Below are positions 7,562 through 14,662 of a DNA stretch of 48,941 nucleotides, one piece after another. The DNA is from a virus. The position numbers and the translations under genes are program-made. Location: the IMG/VR virus record IMGVR_UViG_3300035224_000798, positions 1-48,941 of that record; one strand, written 5' to 3'. Every line of letters begins with the position of its first letter. The stretch's first letter is position 1. Under the pieces are notes generated by a model, which worked only from the letters and a program-made list of their open reading frames with translations, was not told where the DNA came from and made no database searches.

Positions 7562-7993
7562 ATGCAATACGCCGCAGACTCCAGCTACAGACAAAACACA
7601 CCTATCAGCTCTGTGAACTCAGGAACCTGTCCCAAGTGTGCTGCCAGATTTTCTTTGTTTGTTTTAGAGAGCAAACGAGTAGGTACTGAACTGTCATCGA
7701 GGAAAAGATATGAGTGCTCTAAGTGTCTGCACCGATTTACTAGATACGAAGTTCCTGATACTTTTTACACTCAAGCAGTTAAAAATGCAAAACTTATTCA
7801 AAAGCTGCGAGAGTATATAGACAACATGTCAGAGGAAGTTGACAACACTACCGAGAATTGCCGTAACTGTGAATACAATATGAATGATAAATGCAATTTT
7901 GATCTTCCGGAATATGGAACTCCCGATGCGACTGATTGTAGCTACTTTAAAATAGAATGCCGGAAATCCCTTGGGGCGTTACGAGCGGGCTAG
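7562..7993 (+). CDS. NrdR-like zinc-ribbon protein with second Cys cluster
   Basis: 143 aa. Residues 23-62 match the zinc ribbon of the ribonucleotide-reductase repressor NrdR: C23PKC26, a spacer ending SRKRYEC, then C52SKC55 followed by HRFTRYE (NrdR has C..C ... RRRYEC..C..RFTTYE). The ATP-cone domain that senses nucleotides in NrdR is absent. Instead there is a coiled segment (about 72-98) and a second cysteine set (C100, C103, C111, C126, C133), a likely second metal site. Possible role: DNA binding or transcription control; inference. The leader is C/T-rich. Confidence 0.7.
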   Translation: MQYAADSSYRQNTPISSVNSGTCPKCAARFSLFVLESKRVGTELSSRKRYECSKCLHRFTRYEVPDTFYTQAVKNAKLIQKLREYIDNMSEEVDNTTENCRNCEYNMNDKCNFDLPEYGTPDATDCSYFKIECRKSLGALRAG

Positions 7994-8055
7994 TGTGCAT
8001 TGTCGGTGCTACTGTCTGGTTTATTGTATACATCATCAAAAACGATGGGATTTAG
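7957..8055 (+). CDS. 32-aa single-TM protein
   Basis: ATG 7957 overlaps the end of the zinc-ribbon gene in another frame. It encodes 32 residues starting MPEIPWGVTSG, with a hydrophobic span (LVCIVGATVWFIVYII) and a charged end KNDG. Size and topology resemble the tiny photosystem or cytochrome b6f subunits (PsbN, PetN, PetL class), but no signature confirms this. It could also be a holin-like or accessory membrane peptide. No Shine-Dalgarno is seen. Confidence 0.4.
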   Translation: MPEIPWGVTSGLVCIVGATVWFIVYIIKNDGI

Positions 8056-8111
8056 TTTCAATCGCAGTGTTTTACTTTCGTTTTTACCCCCCCATCGACT
8101 GGTCAAAGTAA

Positions 8112-8603
8112 GTGACTCCTGAAGATTGCTTCACGCCTTTGAAGGAGAAAGCGGTAAAGGTTTCTGATTACATCAAATGGCTGATCAACGAAAAGCCAGA
8201 TTGGCAGGAGCATTTTTCGTTTCAAGCCGTCCCGATCCCGTTGGAATTCATTGACATTGAGCCCGCTCTCAAGAAATTAGATCAAGTTTGGCGGATTAAT
8301 CGGTTGGGACTGCTCCGTGTAGAAAGCATGACAGTTTACGACTGGCATGTAGATGAAAAGCGTGAGTCCTGTGTCAACCTCCTTTACAGCCTTGATAACA
8401 ACAGTCACACACTATTTGGAACGCAACGAGATCAGCTCAACAAAGATGTCATTGAGTTGAAGTATGAACCAAACACTTTTTATTTGTTTAACAACCAAGT
8501 AGAACACACCGTCATTAACCTTGACGGTCCACGCTATCTTTTCTCTCTTTATTTTGAAGAAGAGAAAGACTACCACTCCCTCAAACAACTGCTCCATGGC
8601 TGA
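8112..8603 (+). CDS. Fe(II)/2-oxoglutarate-dependent dioxygenase-like protein
   Basis: 163 aa with a GTG start; no ATG is available before conserved sequence. The facial triad is visible: H79-V-D81 in WHVDEK, H132 in QVEHTV, and R141 nine residues later (PRYLFSLYF), the expected 2-oxoglutarate-binding arginine. The fold should be a double-stranded beta-helix. Such phage enzymes hydroxylate protein, nucleic acid or small molecules; the substrate is unknown. It is one of four oxygenase-like genes in this window. An imprecise leader (aaagtaa) precedes it. Confidence 0.75.
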   Translation: MTPEDCFTPLKEKAVKVSDYIKWLINEKPDWQEHFSFQAVPIPLEFIDIEPALKKLDQVWRINRLGLLRVESMTVYDWHVDEKRESCVNLLYSLDNNSHTLFGTQRDQLNKDVIELKYEPNTFYLFNNQVEHTVINLDGPRYLFSLYFEEEKDYHSLKQLLHG

Positions 8604-8697
8604 TCCAAGAAGTTACCAAAAGATGACGCATTACTCTTTCGTATGCTTCTGTGAAGTAGGCATCCGAGAATAAAACTACAAGATAAACTGACCATAA

Positions 8698-9015
8698 ATG
8701 AAATACAACGTCTGGAATGCAGTTGCTTATGAAGTAACTGACTGGATGATCTATTCTGATCCGCGCTGGGAAATTAATCAAATCGTCATGCTGATACGGG
8801 ACAACTGTCTGAACGATTGGGTTGAATGGCGTACAGAGCGCACCATGGTAAATGTCGACAAGCAGCTAGACAACATTCAGAATAACCCTAACTTTTACCC
8901 TGAGGACGCAGCACCCATCATTAGGGAAATCTCAAAGCAAGATCCAAAAACAGGAATAATCACAGAATTCACACTAGAAATTTCTGCCCCATGGGTGGAG
9001 AATGAGGATGAGTAA
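8698..9015 (+). CDS. Hypothetical protein
   Basis: 105 aa, acidic and Asn-rich, with aromatic residues near the start (YNVWNAVAYEVTDWMIY). No family recognised. It overlaps the next gene by 8 nt. Confidence 0.55.
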   Translation: MKYNVWNAVAYEVTDWMIYSDPRWEINQIVMLIRDNCLNDWVEWRTERTMVNVDKQLDNIQNNPNFYPEDAAPIIREISKQDPKTGIITEFTLEISAPWVENEDE

Positions 9016-9307
9016 ATTAAACTTGACAGTGGCTAACCTGTACACAGCCTTTATTAAATCCATGAAGGACTCTTCCAATATCGACAAGCACTACCGGCAC
9101 ATCGTCGAAACCCTGGAAACAGCCTATCGCTGTTTAGAGGATCTTATGGATGATCCAATCTTTTTGGATACGATCCACGGCGAGCAGGAACTACAGCTGG
9201 ATCAATCGCTAGAAATGATTGACAGCATGAAATTCTTCTTTCTCCCTGAACATTTGTTACCACAGTTCCTGGATCGCGACAGGTTTGACCCTGCTGATGT
9301 ATCATAA
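9008..9307 (+). CDS. Helical hypothetical protein
   Basis: 99 aa from ATG 9008, or 101 aa from ATG 9002. Mostly helical (HIVETLETAYRCLEDLMDD), acidic, with FFFLPEHLLPQFLDRD near the end. No family recognised. Overlap with the previous gene suggests co-translation. Confidence 0.55.
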   Translation: MSKLNLTVANLYTAFIKSMKDSSNIDKHYRHIVETLETAYRCLEDLMDDPIFLDTIHGEQELQLDQSLEMIDSMKFFFLPEHLLPQFLDRDRFDPADVS

Positions 9308-9330
9308 GCGAGTACTCAGCACAGCTACTC

Positions 9331-9534
9331 ATGGCTATGTTCACTCCTCGCTCTCAGCTCCGTGACATGCAGCAAGCCGCTGCAGCACAGCTTCTCGCTG
9401 GAGCTAGCCGCGACCCTCAGGCAAACCAGCAGGCTTTATATCAAAGCGTAGCTGCTTCTTTGCTGCTTGGTTCTCCAGTGCAGGTCCTTGAAATTGAAAA
9501 CAACTTTCTTGATGACAATGATCTGATGCTCTGA
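9331..9534 (+). CDS. Small Ala/Gln-rich hypothetical protein
   Basis: 67 aa, helical and rich in Ala and Gln (LRDMQQAAAAQLLAGAS), with an acidic tip (FLDDNDLML). No family recognised. A strong terminator follows at 9569-9617. Confidence 0.6.
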   Translation: MAMFTPRSQLRDMQQAAAAQLLAGASRDPQANQQALYQSVAASLLLGSPVQVLEIENNFLDDNDLML

Positions 9535-9568
9535 ATCCTTAAGGTTTTTTACCGGACCTTCCCTACCA

Positions 9569-9617
9569 CCATTGTTACGCTGAAGTACGCAAACTTCAGT
9601 AGTAGCAATGGTTTTTT
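9569..9617 (+). terminator. Strong rho-independent terminator
   Basis: Long interrupted stem: CCATTGTTAC pairs with GTAGCAATGG, and inside it CTGAAGT pairs with ACTTCAG around a small acgca loop. TTTTTT follows. It ends the plus-strand run from about 1.5 kb. Confidence 0.85.
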
Positions 9618-9660
9618 ATTGGTGCAAGGCCATGTACTGTGCAGATTCATTCACTGCATA

Positions 9661-9861
9661 ATGAAATACGCGAGAGAAATATCTACCATGATTGGAGTAG
9701 ATCCCAAGACCTGTGCCAACAACCTTGCATGGGCAGTTTTGACCAGAGGCTCACAAGGCCGCTCAGAAGTCGTAAAGGTGACCAACCACGAAGAAGCAGA
9801 TGCTTTTGTGCAGAACAACCCTGAAATGTTCTATAAATCAGGACCTTTCGTAATCAGCTAG
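9661..9861 (+). CDS. Small hypothetical protein
   Basis: 66 aa from ATG 9661; an upstream start at 9619 would place translation inside the terminator T-run region. Contains VTNHEEADAFVQNNPEMF, an acidic helix typical of small phage alpha/beta proteins. No family recognised. Confidence 0.5.
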   Translation: MKYAREISTMIGVDPKTCANNLAWAVLTRGSQGRSEVVKVTNHEEADAFVQNNPEMFYKSGPFVIS

Positions 9862-9934
9862 AAGTATTACAAAATCTACACATCCCCAACAAGACGAACA
9901 GGTCGACTACGATGTGATAGTTCCGCTTGATAAA

Positions 9935-10135
9935 ATGTCTTCTTCCGTTTCCTCTTGGGTGGTTTTGGTTTATCACGTAGACCACGAAGCACACGCTGCA
10001 CACTTCCCTACCATGGACCATGCGGAGGACTTTGCAAACACTGTAAGGGTCGCTAGTTCTTTGTGCGTGAGTGAGCCTTTACCGGTGGCTCCAGTGTCAA
10101 AGCTAACTGCATTAGCCATTAAAGAAAGATGTTGA
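9935..10135 (+). CDS. Small hypothetical protein
   Basis: 66 aa from ATG 9935, with GTG 9914 as an alternative. VVLVYHVDHEAHAAHFPTM has several histidines and alternates like beta strands; an acidic helix (DHAEDFANTV) follows. No family recognised. A terminator follows at 10176-10203. Confidence 0.5.
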   Translation: MSSSVSSWVVLVYHVDHEAHAAHFPTMDHAEDFANTVRVASSLCVSEPLPVAPVSKLTALAIKERC

Positions 10136-10175
10136 GCTCCTGCTAATGATTCGGTTTTAAAATTTTAAATTTGTC

Positions 10176-10203
10176 ATGCTATCTTATGGATAGCATTTTT
10201 TTT
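10176..10203 (+). terminator. Rho-independent terminator
   Basis: Perfect 8-bp stem ATGCTATC/GATAGCAT with a TTATG loop, followed by eight T. The next gene starts only 6 nt after the T-run, so this element also lies directly in that gene's leader. Confidence 0.85.
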
Positions 10204-10208
10204 GTCTA

Positions 10209-10460
10209 GTGGCTGTTGTATTAAGCGTATCCGTCCCTGAGGCATTGCATACCAAATGGAAAGAGTCAGACATACATATCAGTCCTTCTGCATTGTTTCA
10301 AACTGCATTAGAAACTGAGTTAGACAAAACAAATAGGCACCTCGTTTATTGGAGCTCACGTGCGCTGAGCGCAGAGAAGAAATTAAAAATGATTGCCAAC
10401 TTGATCGAGGCTCAGGGGAAAGACGTCAAGAAATTTCTTTTGTTTGAACACGAATCTTAA
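10209..10460 (+). CDS. Ribbon-helix-helix (CcdA/CopG-like) protein
   Basis: 83 aa with a GTG start. VVLSVSVPEALHTKWKE followed by ISPSALFQTALETELDK has the layout of ribbon-helix-helix DNA-binding domains: an N-terminal beta strand, helix 1, a turn, helix 2. CcdA-type antitoxins have this form. No toxin-like gene is evident next to it, so a phage repressor is more likely than a toxin-antitoxin pair. The start lies just after a terminator, which could make expression depend on read-through. Confidence 0.6.
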   Translation: MAVVLSVSVPEALHTKWKESDIHISPSALFQTALETELDKTNRHLVYWSSRALSAEKKLKMIANLIEAQGKDVKKFLLFEHES

Positions 10461-10467
10461 ATAAGAC

Positions 10468-10704
10468 ATGGACCCGCTTAGAATAATTCGAGACCCGCAG
10501 CAAGCTATGTCTAACACAACTGATGCGCATAAATACTTCCCTTTACTCAAAAATAACGGTGAAAAGATCCTGTTAGTCTCCACTATGGAAGAATTGCTTA
10601 AGAAAGGATACCTTAATTCAGAAACAACACAAGCTGCTTTTATAAAGATGTGTTTCTCTAGGGGGTTAAATGATTACTTGAAAGAAGTCGCATACGAGGG
10701 GTAG
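10468..10704 (+). CDS. Small hypothetical protein
   Basis: 78 aa, eight nt after the ribbon-helix-helix gene. Contains KNNGEKILLVSTMEELLKKG (strand-helix) and a helical end. No toxin signature seen. It could be the partner of the upstream protein, but nothing in the sequence proves this. Confidence 0.5.
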   Translation: MDPLRIIRDPQQAMSNTTDAHKYFPLLKNNGEKILLVSTMEELLKKGYLNSETTQAAFIKMCFSRGLNDYLKEVAYEG

Positions 10705-10752
10705 AATGAAAGTTACTGTAATCAGCACAAGGTTGGGGGAATCGAATAAAAA

Positions 10753-11379
10753 ATGAGTCAAACTAAAACACAATTATTTGACACGGCTGTTAACGGACCA
10801 GCTGCATTGAAAACCGGCACACATAACGCAACCTTAGATGCTTCCGGTAATTTAAATATCGGAACTGGAAACCTTATAGTCGCCAGCGGCAAAGGCATTG
10901 ACTTCAGTGCTACGTCAGGTTCAGGTACTTCTGAACTGCTGGATGATTATGAAGAAGGTACGTGGACTCCGTTTTTCTGCAAAACGTCGTCAGAAGAAAA
11001 TATGTTTGTAAATAACAACCTTGCAATATACCAAGCGGACTATCGCAGAATAGGCGATACGGTTTTTGCTTCTTGTTATATCCAAAACGATTCTTCTTTT
11101 TCATACGACACAGGTAGAGGTGCTACTGAGCCAATAAGTGTCGGAGGTTTACCTTTTCCAGTCAAAGGCACTAACCACTTCTATCCCGGCACTGTAGGGT
11201 ATTTTGCTGGCTGGACAGGTTGGAGTGCGGGTTTTTCACCTATGTGCTACGCCCTGACGGCTGGGTCAAGTATCGTCCTAACTTACGCTGTTGCGAATGG
11301 TGTGACTAATATACAAGCCCAGTATTTGTTAAACGCTAGCTCATCTGTCATGGTTGGAGTTGCATACACTGCAGCCTAA
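10753..11379 (+). CDS. Tail-fibre-like structural protein
   Basis: 208 aa. The N-terminal part (NATLDASGNLNIGTGNLIVASGKGIDFSA, in two runs) is the repetitive G/N/S/T-rich beta pattern found in phage fibres. It is followed by DDYEEGTWTP, a motif common at the junction to the C-terminal domain of such fibres. The C-terminal half is aromatic and glycine-rich, as in receptor-binding tips. Expected role: trimeric fibre contacting the host surface. Another fibre-like gene lies at the right end of the window. The leader is AT-rich (gaataaaaa). Confidence 0.8.
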   Translation: MSQTKTQLFDTAVNGPAALKTGTHNATLDASGNLNIGTGNLIVASGKGIDFSATSGSGTSELLDDYEEGTWTPFFCKTSSEENMFVNNNLAIYQADYRRIGDTVFASCYIQNDSSFSYDTGRGATEPISVGGLPFPVKGTNHFYPGTVGYFAGWTGWSAGFSPMCYALTAGSSIVLTYAVANGVTNIQAQYLLNASSSVMVGVAYTAA

Positions 11380-11417
11380 ACATCTAAACCTATCACTGCC
11401 AGTCGGCAGTCCTTAAA

Positions 11418-11675
11418 ATGGCTTTTACAGAACACACAGAATACAAAGAAGAAATCCTTCCAAATCAAACCATTCAAATTCGTCGTGCTGACATCGTTAA
11501 AAAAGATGGTGTTGAAGTGGGTCGTACCTATCACCGCAACGTTGTTGCCCCTGGACAAGACGTAAGCGATCAACCCGCAGAGGTCCAAGCTATTGCCGCT
11601 GCACTTTGGACAGGGGAAGTTATTGCGGCGTATCAGGCAGCAGTTGCCTCCAATAGTATGTCTGAGGCTGAGTAG
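11418..11675 (+). CDS. Small virion-associated-like protein
   Basis: 85 aa. The pattern HTEYKEEILPNQTIQIRRAD, then VGRTYHRNVVAPGQDVSDQ resembles small cyanophage proteins encoded next to tail fibres. Its position right after the fibre gene suggests a tail or chaperone role; inference. No catalytic motif. Confidence 0.6.
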   Translation: MAFTEHTEYKEEILPNQTIQIRRADIVKKDGVEVGRTYHRNVVAPGQDVSDQPAEVQAIAAALWTGEVIAAYQAAVASNSMSEAE

Positions 11676-11690
11676 CATTTAACAATATCA

Positions 11691-11730
11691 GGAGGCTGCT
11701 GAGGTTAAACTAACATTAGCTGCAGCCTCC
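11691..11730 (+). repeat. Hairpin between structural gene and next operon
   Basis: Perfect 9-bp inverted repeat GGAGGCTGC/GCAGCCTCC with a 22-nt loop, just after the 11418 gene. There is no T-run, so it is either a weak terminator or an RNA-stability element. The next small frame opens directly after it (TTG 11733). Confidence 0.55.
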
Positions 11731-11732
11731 AA

Positions 11733-11897
11733 TTGGACACACACATCTTGTCGCTATCTTCAAACGAGTTAAGCACCCTTTACTGTGTAGCACAGGGAAA
11801 GAAAACCGCCTTGGGTATTAACAATTCGTACAACGACGATTACAGAAACTTGCGTTCTGTTATTAAAAAAATTGACACTATAAGAGGTGCTGAATGA
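11733..11897 (+). CDS. Very small hypothetical protein
   Basis: 54 aa with a TTG start at 11733 (or TTG 11748). The sequence is coding-like (LSSNELSTLYCVAQGKKTALG, read in two parts) and its TGA overlaps the ATG of the next gene (ATGA), which supports a real coupled gene. Confidence 0.5.
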   Translation: MDTHILSLSSNELSTLYCVAQGKKTALGINNSYNDDYRNLRSVIKKIDTIRGAE

Positions 11898-12337
11898 AAT
11901 ACGACACTCCAAAAGTAACGGTTATTTTAAATAAAACTACTAGTGCTGTTAGTGATACTTGTCCTACAGCTACAAATAATATTAAAGAAAATATCAAGAA
12001 CCGTGATTGGACTATTAAAAACTTTGGTTATGGTCCATTAAACCCAGATTCTCCTGATCCTGGCTTCTGGGAGAAAAAGTCTGAACTATGGAATAGCGAT
12101 GTCGACACTGTAAAAACTGCACTTTGTGGTAATTGTGCCGCATTTGATCAAACAAATAAAATCTTATGTTGCATTGTTGATGGCATCAACGAAACAAAAG
12201 CAGCTGATCCTATGGACGTCCAAAATTTAGCCGACCTTGGTTACTGTCAGCTCTTTAAGTTTAAATGTGCCGCAAGCAGAACATGTGACGCTTGGCTTCA
12301 CGGTGGTCCTATTCAAGATTGTGACGATTCCCTTTAA
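11894..12337 (+). CDS. Conserved cyanophage Cys-rich protein (HiPIP-like)
   Basis: 147 aa. Cysteines occur as C78GNC81, C92C93, C118 (LGYCQLF), C125 (FKCAASRTC) and C131 followed by DAW. This C..C ... C ... C ... RTCDAW order is known from many cyanophage hypothetical proteins and recalls high-potential iron-sulfur proteins, which bind one 4Fe-4S cluster with four Cys. A metal or cluster site is therefore likely. Function unknown. It is coupled to the tiny gene upstream. Confidence 0.7.
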   Translation: MKYDTPKVTVILNKTTSAVSDTCPTATNNIKENIKNRDWTIKNFGYGPLNPDSPDPGFWEKKSELWNSDVDTVKTALCGNCAAFDQTNKILCCIVDGINETKAADPMDVQNLADLGYCQLFKFKCAASRTCDAWLHGGPIQDCDDSL

Positions 12338-12375
12338 TAGCCCACTCCCTTATTAAAACCAACCAAAATAATGCT

Positions 12376-12513
12376 GTGGTAGGACTTGCTCGTCTTTATT
12401 GTGATCGAAATGGCGCTCTCTGGCTATTCGACGTTCCTATAAGCAAAGTCGAGAAAAAGAAAGAAGAACTTATGAATAAAGGCTGGGTAGTTACCCACAT
12501 TCAAATCGTTTAA
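12376..12513 (+). CDS. Very small conserved-looking protein
   Basis: 45 aa from GTG 12376; the frame is open further upstream but lacks a standard start. ARLYCDRNGALWLFDVPISK followed by an acidic helix and KGWVVTHIQIV gives a beta-beta-alpha-beta mini-domain that I associate with small cyanophage proteins. Function unknown. It is the last plus-strand gene before the minus-strand block. Confidence 0.5.
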   Translation: MVGLARLYCDRNGALWLFDVPISKVEKKKEELMNKGWVVTHIQIV

Positions 12514-12657
12514 AGAGTGGAGCATTGCCCATGCTTCTCGAGGCAATGGGCTTACCGCTGATGCTCCGGGCAGCGGAGGACAAACCATCAGGTGATGGAT
12601 GCCCTCATACATTAGGGTCTTTAAAGCCATCGTGCCAAAAGAAAACACGTCTTTCGA
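12514..12657. other. Convergent intergenic region with nested hairpins
   Basis: Lies between the ends of a plus and a minus operon. GGAGCAT (12519-12525) pairs with ATGCTCC (12561-12567). Inside it, either GCCCAT (12527-12532) pairs with ATGGGC (12546-12551) or CATTGCC (12523-12529) pairs with GGCAATG (12542-12548); the two inner stems exclude each other. A further CATCA/TGATG pair follows near 12587-12598. No T-run, so it is probably a structured RNA end or bidirectional terminator-like element. Confidence 0.5.
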
Positions 12658-12867
12658 TTAATTCTTTAAATCTTTTTCCCTGCGCTCTACCATCTCCAGG
12701 ATCTTGCGCTCCTCAGAGTAAGGGTTCCTGGCCCGCACATAGTCATGAACTGCAGGAACCAACCACTCTTGTGGTGGCCAACAGTTATCCCAATTCACAG
12801 GCTTGCCGCATTCCACAATAATTGTAGAGAAGGCAAGAAGGTAACTCCAAAAACAATACAGACTCAT
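12658..12867 (-). CDS. Small membrane or exported hypothetical protein
   Basis: 69 aa. The N-terminus (MSLYCFWSYLLAFSTIIV) is hydrophobic, a signal anchor or signal peptide, followed by CGKPVNWDNCWPPQEWLVPAV and a charged C-terminal helix. The two cysteines could form a disulfide outside the membrane. The ATG overlaps the next minus gene's end region by one base. No family recognised. Confidence 0.6.
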   Translation of the reverse strand: MSLYCFWSYLLAFSTIIVECGKPVNWDNCWPPQEWLVPAVHDYVRARNPYSEERKILEMVERREKDLKN

Positions 12868-13094
12868 CAGTCTGATCTTTCTCCTGACATCTTACGTTTC
12901 TCAGACTTACTTACAGCCTTACGTGCTTTACGTGCGCGATCAGTATTAGGAACAAACTGCTTCCCCTCACGGCTGGCACGTTTCTTTTTTTCGTCAGTCT
13001 CGCGACGCTCCTCTTTACTTAGCTTGGCCCATGCTTTTTCAGGTAAGTAGCGTTCTGTCCTACCCTTCTCAATTGCTTTATCTGCCACGGACAT
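12867..13094 (-). CDS. DUF5872-like protein, C-terminal half only
   Basis: 75 aa, very basic. The stretch RYLPEKAWAKLSKEERRETD followed by KKKRASREGKQFVPNT matches, from memory, the second half of DUF5872-type proteins of cyanobacteria and large viruses (RYLP.KA...LS..E...T..KK...K.GKQF). The first half of that family appears in the gene at 14326-14571, two genes upstream on the same strand. It overlaps the 13078 gene by 17 nt. A nucleic-acid or virion-packaging role would fit the charge; unproven. Confidence 0.65.
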   Translation of the reverse strand: MSVADKAIEKGRTERYLPEKAWAKLSKEERRETDEKKKRASREGKQFVPNTDRARKARKAVSKSEKRKMSGERSD

Positions 13095-13953
13095 TTACCT
13101 CCCCACTAGGCTGGACATTCATGGTATAACTATAGGGTTTACCGTACCCTTGTTGTACTAAACCTCTTCCAACGTTTGCAATTCCTGTCGGAAGAATAAA
13201 CGAACTTTTCCCCATGTCTTTTTTCAAACCATCTTTACTTGTAGGTGCATAAGAAAAATTATATCGATCTTCAATTGTTCTGCCTTCTCCGTTAGGTGTA
13301 GGTTTTGACCAATAAGAGCCTACTGATTTGGCAATTTGCCAACGTTGCCCTACGTCTGTCGGTAGTAGTGCTTTACTAGGGACTAGCGCTTCTGTAGAAC
13401 CTCCATAATAAACAGGTGTCTTACCTCTAAGCAAGCTTTGTTTTATATATTCAGGTCCAGTGCTTTGATTAATTACTGCGTCCCTGTATGCAGGCTCTCT
13501 AAATTTGTCTTCTTGTTCTTTAATATCAGAAAAAATTTGTTTTCCAACTTCAGGGGTAACTCTCATCCCTTCTGCGCCTGTACCTGATATATAACGCAAC
13601 ATCATATTTGTATTTAAATCATATTCATTTTGCAGGTCAGGATTGCTTTGGTAATGTGATGCAATTTTTCCTATATCTTCTTTATTCCTAAGAGCAACTC
13701 CTACTGGATTTGCACCTGCTGTGATGGTTGCTTTTAAAGCATTCGTAAATTGTCCTTGCTCAGCAAAACGTCCAGGTGTACCCGCAGGAGCGTCACGCAT
13801 TGCGATACGACGTCGGATTTTTTCGTTAAAATCTTGTTGAGACCGTTGACTTGCTGCAGTGATCGGAGAAGCGGTCCCGCCACCAGGGAGCCAGCCTCCT
13901 AGCTTTTTGTCCGCTTTTTTCCAAGCGTCACCTGCAATGCGAAATAGGCTCAT
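13078..13953 (-). CDS. Virion-like hypothetical protein
   Basis: 291 aa. The N-terminus is basic and Gly-rich (WKKADKKLGGWLPGGG). The body is low in cysteine and Gln/Asn/Pro-rich, as in phage structural proteins, and ends in KPYSYTMNVQPSGEV. A distinctive part reads GQRWQIAKSVGSYWSKPTP. No known family. Its start overlaps the stop of the 13953 gene. Neighbours are another beta-rich structural-like gene and the split DUF5872 pair. Confidence 0.6.
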   Translation of the reverse strand: MSLFRIAGDAWKKADKKLGGWLPGGGTASPITAASQRSQQDFNEKIRRRIAMRDAPAGTPGRFAEQGQFTNALKATITAGANPVGVALRNKEDIGKIASHYQSNPDLQNEYDLNTNMMLRYISGTGAEGMRVTPEVGKQIFSDIKEQEDKFREPAYRDAVINQSTGPEYIKQSLLRGKTPVYYGGSTEALVPSKALLPTDVGQRWQIAKSVGSYWSKPTPNGEGRTIEDRYNFSYAPTSKDGLKKDMGKSSFILPTGIANVGRGLVQQGYGKPYSYTMNVQPSGEVNVRGR

Positions 13954-14297
13954 TAGGCTGCAGCAACACTAAAAGTCACAACCGCAGCTGTACCCCCTGC
14001 TTCAGAAACAAACCTAGGCCGAATCCATCTAACAGGAGTGTTTCCAACACTATAAACGTATGGTCCATTAGCCGTAATTGTCTTCGGCGTAATGATCTGT
14101 GCAAAGTTTGTTCCGTCAATACTACCGTCAAGTTGCACTATCACGTTCGTATTTATATTAGTCACATTAACGGTAAGTGTATAGCTCGTAGTACTGAAAA
14201 AATTATTTAAAGCCACCTTCAATAAATTACCTAGCCCTGGAGCGCTTAGTGCAGAGCTGGTGTCAAAAATAGTATCTTGAAAGTACGTGATCGCCAT
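13953..14297 (-). CDS. Beta-rich structural-like protein
   Basis: 114 aa, with almost no charged residues and strong beta alternation (YTLTVNVTNINTNVIVQLDG). It begins MAITYFQDTIFD and ends in an Ala/Val strand. The composition resembles small virion decoration or neck proteins. No enzymatic motif. It is transcribed with 13078 (1-nt overlap). Confidence 0.65.
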   Translation of the reverse strand: MAITYFQDTIFDTSSALSAPGLGNLLKVALNNFFSTTSYTLTVNVTNINTNVIVQLDGSIDGTNFAQIITPKTITANGPYVYSVGNTPVRWIRPRFVSEAGGTAAVVTFSVAAA

Positions 14298-14325
14298 GAT
14301 AAATCTTCTTTGTTTCTATTCTAAG

Positions 14326-14571
14326 TTACTTGTTTTTCTCGTACTCGTCTTTAGTCATCCACTTCTCTTTGCCCCAACGTTTTAAATCTTTTTGACTAGA
14401 GCTCTTTCCACCCTTATAACCCCCTCCTTTTTCTTTATAAGCCTTAGCAAGCATCTGAGCCTTACGTGCCGACCACTGTCCTGATTTTCCTCCTTTCGCA
14501 CCAGCCATGATCCTGTCTTTGATATTCTCACGCATCTCTGGCTTCGTATATTTACTATCGTCTTGAGCCAT
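14326..14571 (-). CDS. DUF5872-like protein, N-terminal half only
   Basis: 81 aa, basic. KYTKPEMRENIKDRIMAG, then KGGKSGQWSARKAQMLAK and KGGGYKGGKSS match, from memory, the first half of DUF5872 proteins (KY..PELRE..K..IMAG.KGGK.GQWSARKAQ), ending in the K.W..EKW segment. In the usual protein a RYLP...GKQF half follows directly; here that half is a separate gene at 12867-13094, with two other genes between. No function is established for the family. Confidence 0.65.
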   Translation of the reverse strand: MAQDDSKYTKPEMRENIKDRIMAGAKGGKSGQWSARKAQMLAKAYKEKGGGYKGGKSSSQKDLKRWGKEKWMTKDEYEKNK

Positions 14572-14617
14572 TAGAAAACGTTGGTAGTGCTTGTCAATTT
14601 TACTTTAAACAAACATC

Positions 14618-14647
14618 AAAAAAGCCCAGATGCTTAGCACCCAGGCT
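14618..14647 (-). terminator. Minus-strand terminator
   Basis: On the minus strand, AGCCTGGGTG pairs with CATCTGGGCT (some G-U pairs) around CTAAG, followed by TTTTTT. It ends the transcript of the outer-membrane-like gene at 14663 and separates it from the DUF5872-like gene. Confidence 0.75.
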
Positions 14648-14662
14648 ATTTTCTTCAACGAA

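Noticed and set aside
9569-9617. Riboswitch
   Set aside because: The long stem with a T-run is explained by a terminator at the end of an operon.
13078-14571. Intein or intron splitting the DUF5872-like protein
   Set aside because: The separating sequence is two ordinary genes with their own starts and overlaps, and no splice or intein motif is visible.
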